Source: Thiomargarita sp.
GTDB taxonomy: Bacteria; Pseudomonadota; Gammaproteobacteria; Beggiatoales; Beggiatoaceae
Direction: 5' to 3'
Assembly (NCBI GenBank): GCA_030618965.1
Contig: JAUXCJ010000046.1
Span: 1 to 7,522 of the forward strand
Length of the DNA stretch: 7,522 nucleotides
Under the pieces are notes generated by a model. That model ran no database searches. It saw only the letters and a program-made list of their open reading frames with translations, and had not been told where the DNA came from. Each line of letters begins with the position of its first letter. The first letter of the stretch is position 1. A program made the translations under genes and the position numbers. This document shows positions 6,313-7,522 of the stretch, in pieces.

Positions 6313-6339
6313 TGTGATTTTTGTGATTTTTGTGATTAT
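6313..6339. repeat. Three tandem TGTGATTTT units
   Basis: Units lie at 6313-6321, 6322-6330 and 6331-6339; the first two are identical and the third ends in TAT. A 14-bp stretch of it (6324-6337) is also repeated in inverted orientation at 6409-6422 with a single mismatch, where it reads AATCACATAAATCA. TGTGA/TCACA half-sites are reminiscent of CRP/FNR-type operators, but no properly spaced TGTGA-N6-TCACA pair is seen within the array. Confidence 0.65.
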
Positions 6340-6431
6340 TTTTTCACAGATATTTTTCATTATATCAATCACCGTGTTTGAAAAAACTTGTTTATTTTTA
6401 ATTATATAAATCACATAAATCATTGCTTCAA

Positions 6432-6687
6432 ACAACTTTGAGTGCGCTGAAAACTGGGCAAACTATTAGTGTTGAAGGGCCAACGGGTGATTTTATTTTA
6501 CAAAAAGATTCAACCCGTCCGATTCTTTTCATTGCGTATGCTCATGGCTTTGGCGCCCATTAGTAGTCTAATTGAACACGCGCTGGCATTAGATATGGCC
6601 GCTTCTTTCCATTTATATTGGATTGCTTCTAGCAACAATGGCCATTACCAAAACAATCAGCGCCGGGCTTGGGCAGATGCGTTATAA
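6432..6687 (+). pseudogene. NAD-binding domain fragment of a ferredoxin-reductase-like flavoprotein, frameshifted
   Basis: The first frame gives SALKTGQTISVEGPTGDF and then RPILFIAYAHGFGAH before hitting two stops. The +1 frame then gives APISSLIEHALALDMAASFH and LYWIASSNNGHYQNNQRRAW, ending WADAL. Joined, these match the order of the family: end of the FAD domain (V-GP-G-F), then the NAD-binding 'GTGFAPI-SLIEHA' loop, then HLYW. This is the pattern of CDP-6-deoxyglucoseen-reductase/Fre-like oxidoreductases. One extra G in the run at about 6550-6553 explains the shift. The usual GTG of the nucleotide loop reads AHG here, and the 2Fe-2S and FAD domains are missing upstream, so this is a decayed remnant rather than a sequencing slip alone. 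The 3' end of the NAD domain is also absent. Confidence 0.8.
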
Positions 6688-6876
6688 TTTACCAGAAACA
6701 CAATTGCATGTGGGGCAGTATGTTTAATAGTTCTGTGGCAAATTTTGTTTCCAAACAAATAATTTCTTACTTCTTGGGCTGCTGCTGCATTTCACCAGAG
6801 AACTCCGACTTTCTAGGAAATCTCCTAAAAACGGAGATTCTCACTAGTTTTTTTTCATTCATCCTCAATGCCGCGT
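6688..6876. other. Non-coding spacer with debris downstream of the flavoprotein remnant
   Basis: No convincing gene is seen. An open plus frame covering 6669-6887 has no recognisable protein pattern and overlaps the stem-loop. A short frame at 6689-6724 reads LPETQLHVGQYV, reminiscent of the FAD-domain entry of flavoprotein reductases, and is discussed as a finding. Confidence 0.5.
6798..6855 (+). terminator. Stem-loop followed by a T8 tract, terminator-like, with alternative pairing
   Basis: GAGAACTCCG (6798-6807) pairs with CGGAGATTCTC (6832-6842) with one bulged base. Alternatively AATCTCC (6819-6825) pairs with GGAGATT (6833-6839). A run of eight T follows at 6848-6855, 5-8 nt after the stem, so it could terminate plus-strand transcription coming from the flavoprotein remnant. 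The gap between stem and T-run is longer than ideal; it may also be a dispersed palindromic repeat. Confidence 0.5.
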
Positions 6877-7062
6877 CTAATATCTGAGTTTAGCGACGGT
6901 ATGGTAGTAGCTGCTTATGGAACTCTGAAGACCAGTCTGAAAGATTATCAGTGCACCAAAAAATAGGACGAAGGGTAACGCGATTCCTAGAATCCCTATG
7001 ACTTTTCTAAGCTCCAAATAGGAAATGGCCAAAGATCTTTCGTTTGTCTTATTACTGTTCAT
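6877..7062 (-). pseudogene. 5' fragment of a multi-pass membrane protein (SISSYYHT family), C-terminally truncated
   Basis: The 61-residue product starts MNSNKTNERSLAISYLELRK, has one membrane helix at about 21-41 (VIGILGIALPFVLFFGALII) and then the motif SSISSYYHT at 47-55. Uncharacterised bacterial integral membrane proteins of about 200 residues share this opening and continue after 'SSYYHT' with 'GMRDVFVG' and further helices. Here the similarity stops at codon 55 (about 6898), and six unrelated residues (VAKLRY) precede a TAG. The gene is therefore cut at about 6898. AAAGGAG (7068-7074) lies 5 nt before the ATG at 7062, so that is the start rather than the ATG at 7077, which overlaps the ribosome binding site. 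The start overlaps the end of the next minus-strand reading frame. The function of the family is unknown. Confidence 0.72.
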
Positions 7063-7339
7063 GGGTACTCCTTTCATTTTTTACGATATTGAACTCATTT
7101 TCAAATCCAAAGTTTTTCCATTTTCCATAAACTGTACCATTAGGCTTGAATTTTAATTCAACCTCTACTTTAGATGTGCCAACAACTGAAGAAATTGAAT
7201 ATGAACCAAAAACGGTGAAATTTTTAGCTTGTGAGTGTAAGCCTCGTGTTTCCCCAGTACTTAAATGATATTCATCAAAAAGGGGATAAATTACATAATT
7301 TAATAGGGTTATTAAGAGAGGATTGAGCGAAAGTGATTC
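7052..7339 (-). pseudogene. 3' part of an unrecognised protein, lacking a start codon
   Basis: A 95-codon frame is open from just after a TGA at 7342-7340 to the TAA at 7054-7052, with no ATG, GTG or TTG in frame. It reads, in part, LNPLLITLLNYVIYPLFDEY, then NFTVFGSYSISSVVG, then KVEVELKFKPNGTVYGKW, ending NIVKNERSTHEQ. The alternating hydrophobic strands and the NGT turn look like a genuine β-rich domain, and the end overlaps the following gene by 11 nt, as expected for two coupled genes. I do not recognise the family. The missing 5' end coincides with the point where plus-strand cytochrome b similarity begins, so the gene was probably truncated there. A non-standard start cannot be excluded. 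Confidence 0.5.
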
Positions 7340-7522
7340 TCACGGTTACCTGTTTTGCTTGAATCTGGCGTGGCGTATTATTTGGGCTTTTATTGGTAAC
7401 AAATATGCTCGCTGGAAAGCTATTTTACCCGTGGGTAAAGGATTTTTCACCGCGCTACGTGAATATAAAGCCAGTTTTATTTCGGGTAAGATTAAATATT
7501 ATCAAGGACATAACCCAGCAGC
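7323..7522 (+). pseudogene. Cytochrome b-type membrane protein, 5'-truncated, continuing beyond the window
   Basis: From about 7335 the plus strand reads HGYLFCLNLAWRIIWAFIG, then NKYARWKAILPVGKGFFTAL and later YYQGHNPAA. This is the second-helix region of diheme cytochrome b (b561 / Ni-Fe-hydrogenase b-subunit-like) proteins, with the usual 'HG-----L--R--W-FIG--YARW--ILP' and 'GHNP' signatures. Such proteins pass electrons across the inner membrane. The first helix and its haem-ligand histidine, normally the preceding 50-60 residues, are absent: an in-frame stop lies at 7296-7298 and the only start available is a TTG at 7323 with a poorly spaced purine run. It is thus most likely a truncated gene, joined here to the minus-strand frame. 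The 3' part is outside the window, so its integrity is unknown. Confidence 0.7.

Larger units (their letters stand above)
5943..6431. other. Gene-free, AT-rich leader upstream of the CIS operon
   Basis: There is no credible coding region on either strand over about 490 bases; all frames are broken by frequent stops. Base composition is strikingly AT-rich compared with the operon, with long A and T runs (for example 6088-6100 and 6172-6180). It contains the paired ~50-bp repeats, the inverted repeats and the TGTGATTTT tandem repeats listed separately. A small hairpin, ACCCA/TGGGT, sits at 6136-6151. The promoter of the injection-system operon must lie here or immediately upstream. AT-richness of this kind is a usual target for H-NS-like or other nucleoid silencers (inference). 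Confidence 0.7.

Noticed and set aside
6669..6887. Plus-strand open frame of 72 codons
   Set aside because: Cys-rich random-looking product, no ribosome binding site, and it overlaps the stem-loop and T-run.
7063..7077. Upstream ATG at 7077 as start of the SISSYYHT-family fragment
   Set aside because: It overlaps the AAAGGAG that is ideally spaced for the ATG at 7062.

Overview
The left 80% of the window (1-5942, all on the minus strand) is one compact operon for a phage-tail-like contractile injection system of the extracellular CIS (eCIS) / Afp / PVC / MAC type. In transcription order it encodes: a DUF4255 (Afp16/Pvc16-like) tail-end cap protein, a 286-residue protein of unknown function, a single tail sheath protein, two gp19-type inner-tube proteins, a 56-residue DUF5908 (Afp6/Pvc6-like) protein, a LysM baseplate protein (Afp7/Pvc7-like) and a VgrG-type spike protein (Afp8/Pvc8-like) that runs off the left edge. 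Most genes are 0-17 nt apart. The two larger gaps flank the first tube gene: 73 nt before it, and 77 nt after it, the latter holding a strong palindrome. Remaining baseplate, tape-measure, ATPase, fibre and payload genes must lie left of position 1. No type VI membrane-complex gene (TssJ/L/M type) is visible.

Positions 5943-6431 are a very AT-rich gene-free leader upstream of the operon. It contains two ~50-bp direct repeats (~90% identical), a perfect 10-bp inverted repeat, a 10-bp-stem palindrome, a 9-bp tandem repeat and a weak candidate promoter.

Positions 6432-7522 look like a gene graveyard. On the plus strand there is an NAD-binding-domain fragment of a ferredoxin-reductase-like flavoprotein with a one-base frameshift. 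It is followed by a stem-loop with a T-tract. On the minus strand lie a 5' fragment of a multi-pass membrane protein cut off just after its SISSYYHT motif and, overlapping its start, the 3' end of an unrecognised protein. A 5'-truncated cytochrome b-type protein on the plus strand runs off the right edge. Several breakpoints within about 1 kb suggest repeated rearrangement beside the CIS operon.

The organism cannot be fixed from this sequence. The moderate-to-low GC, the flavoprotein and cytochrome b fragments, and a dispersed-type GGTGGGT...ACCCACC palindrome suggest a Gram-negative environmental bacterium with repeat-rich intergenic DNA. A gammaproteobacterium of the Thiotrichales/Beggiatoa kind is my best guess, but it is only an inference. 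The CIS operon appears intact as far as it is visible: all frames are open, each gene has a usable ribosome binding site, and the family hallmarks are retained.
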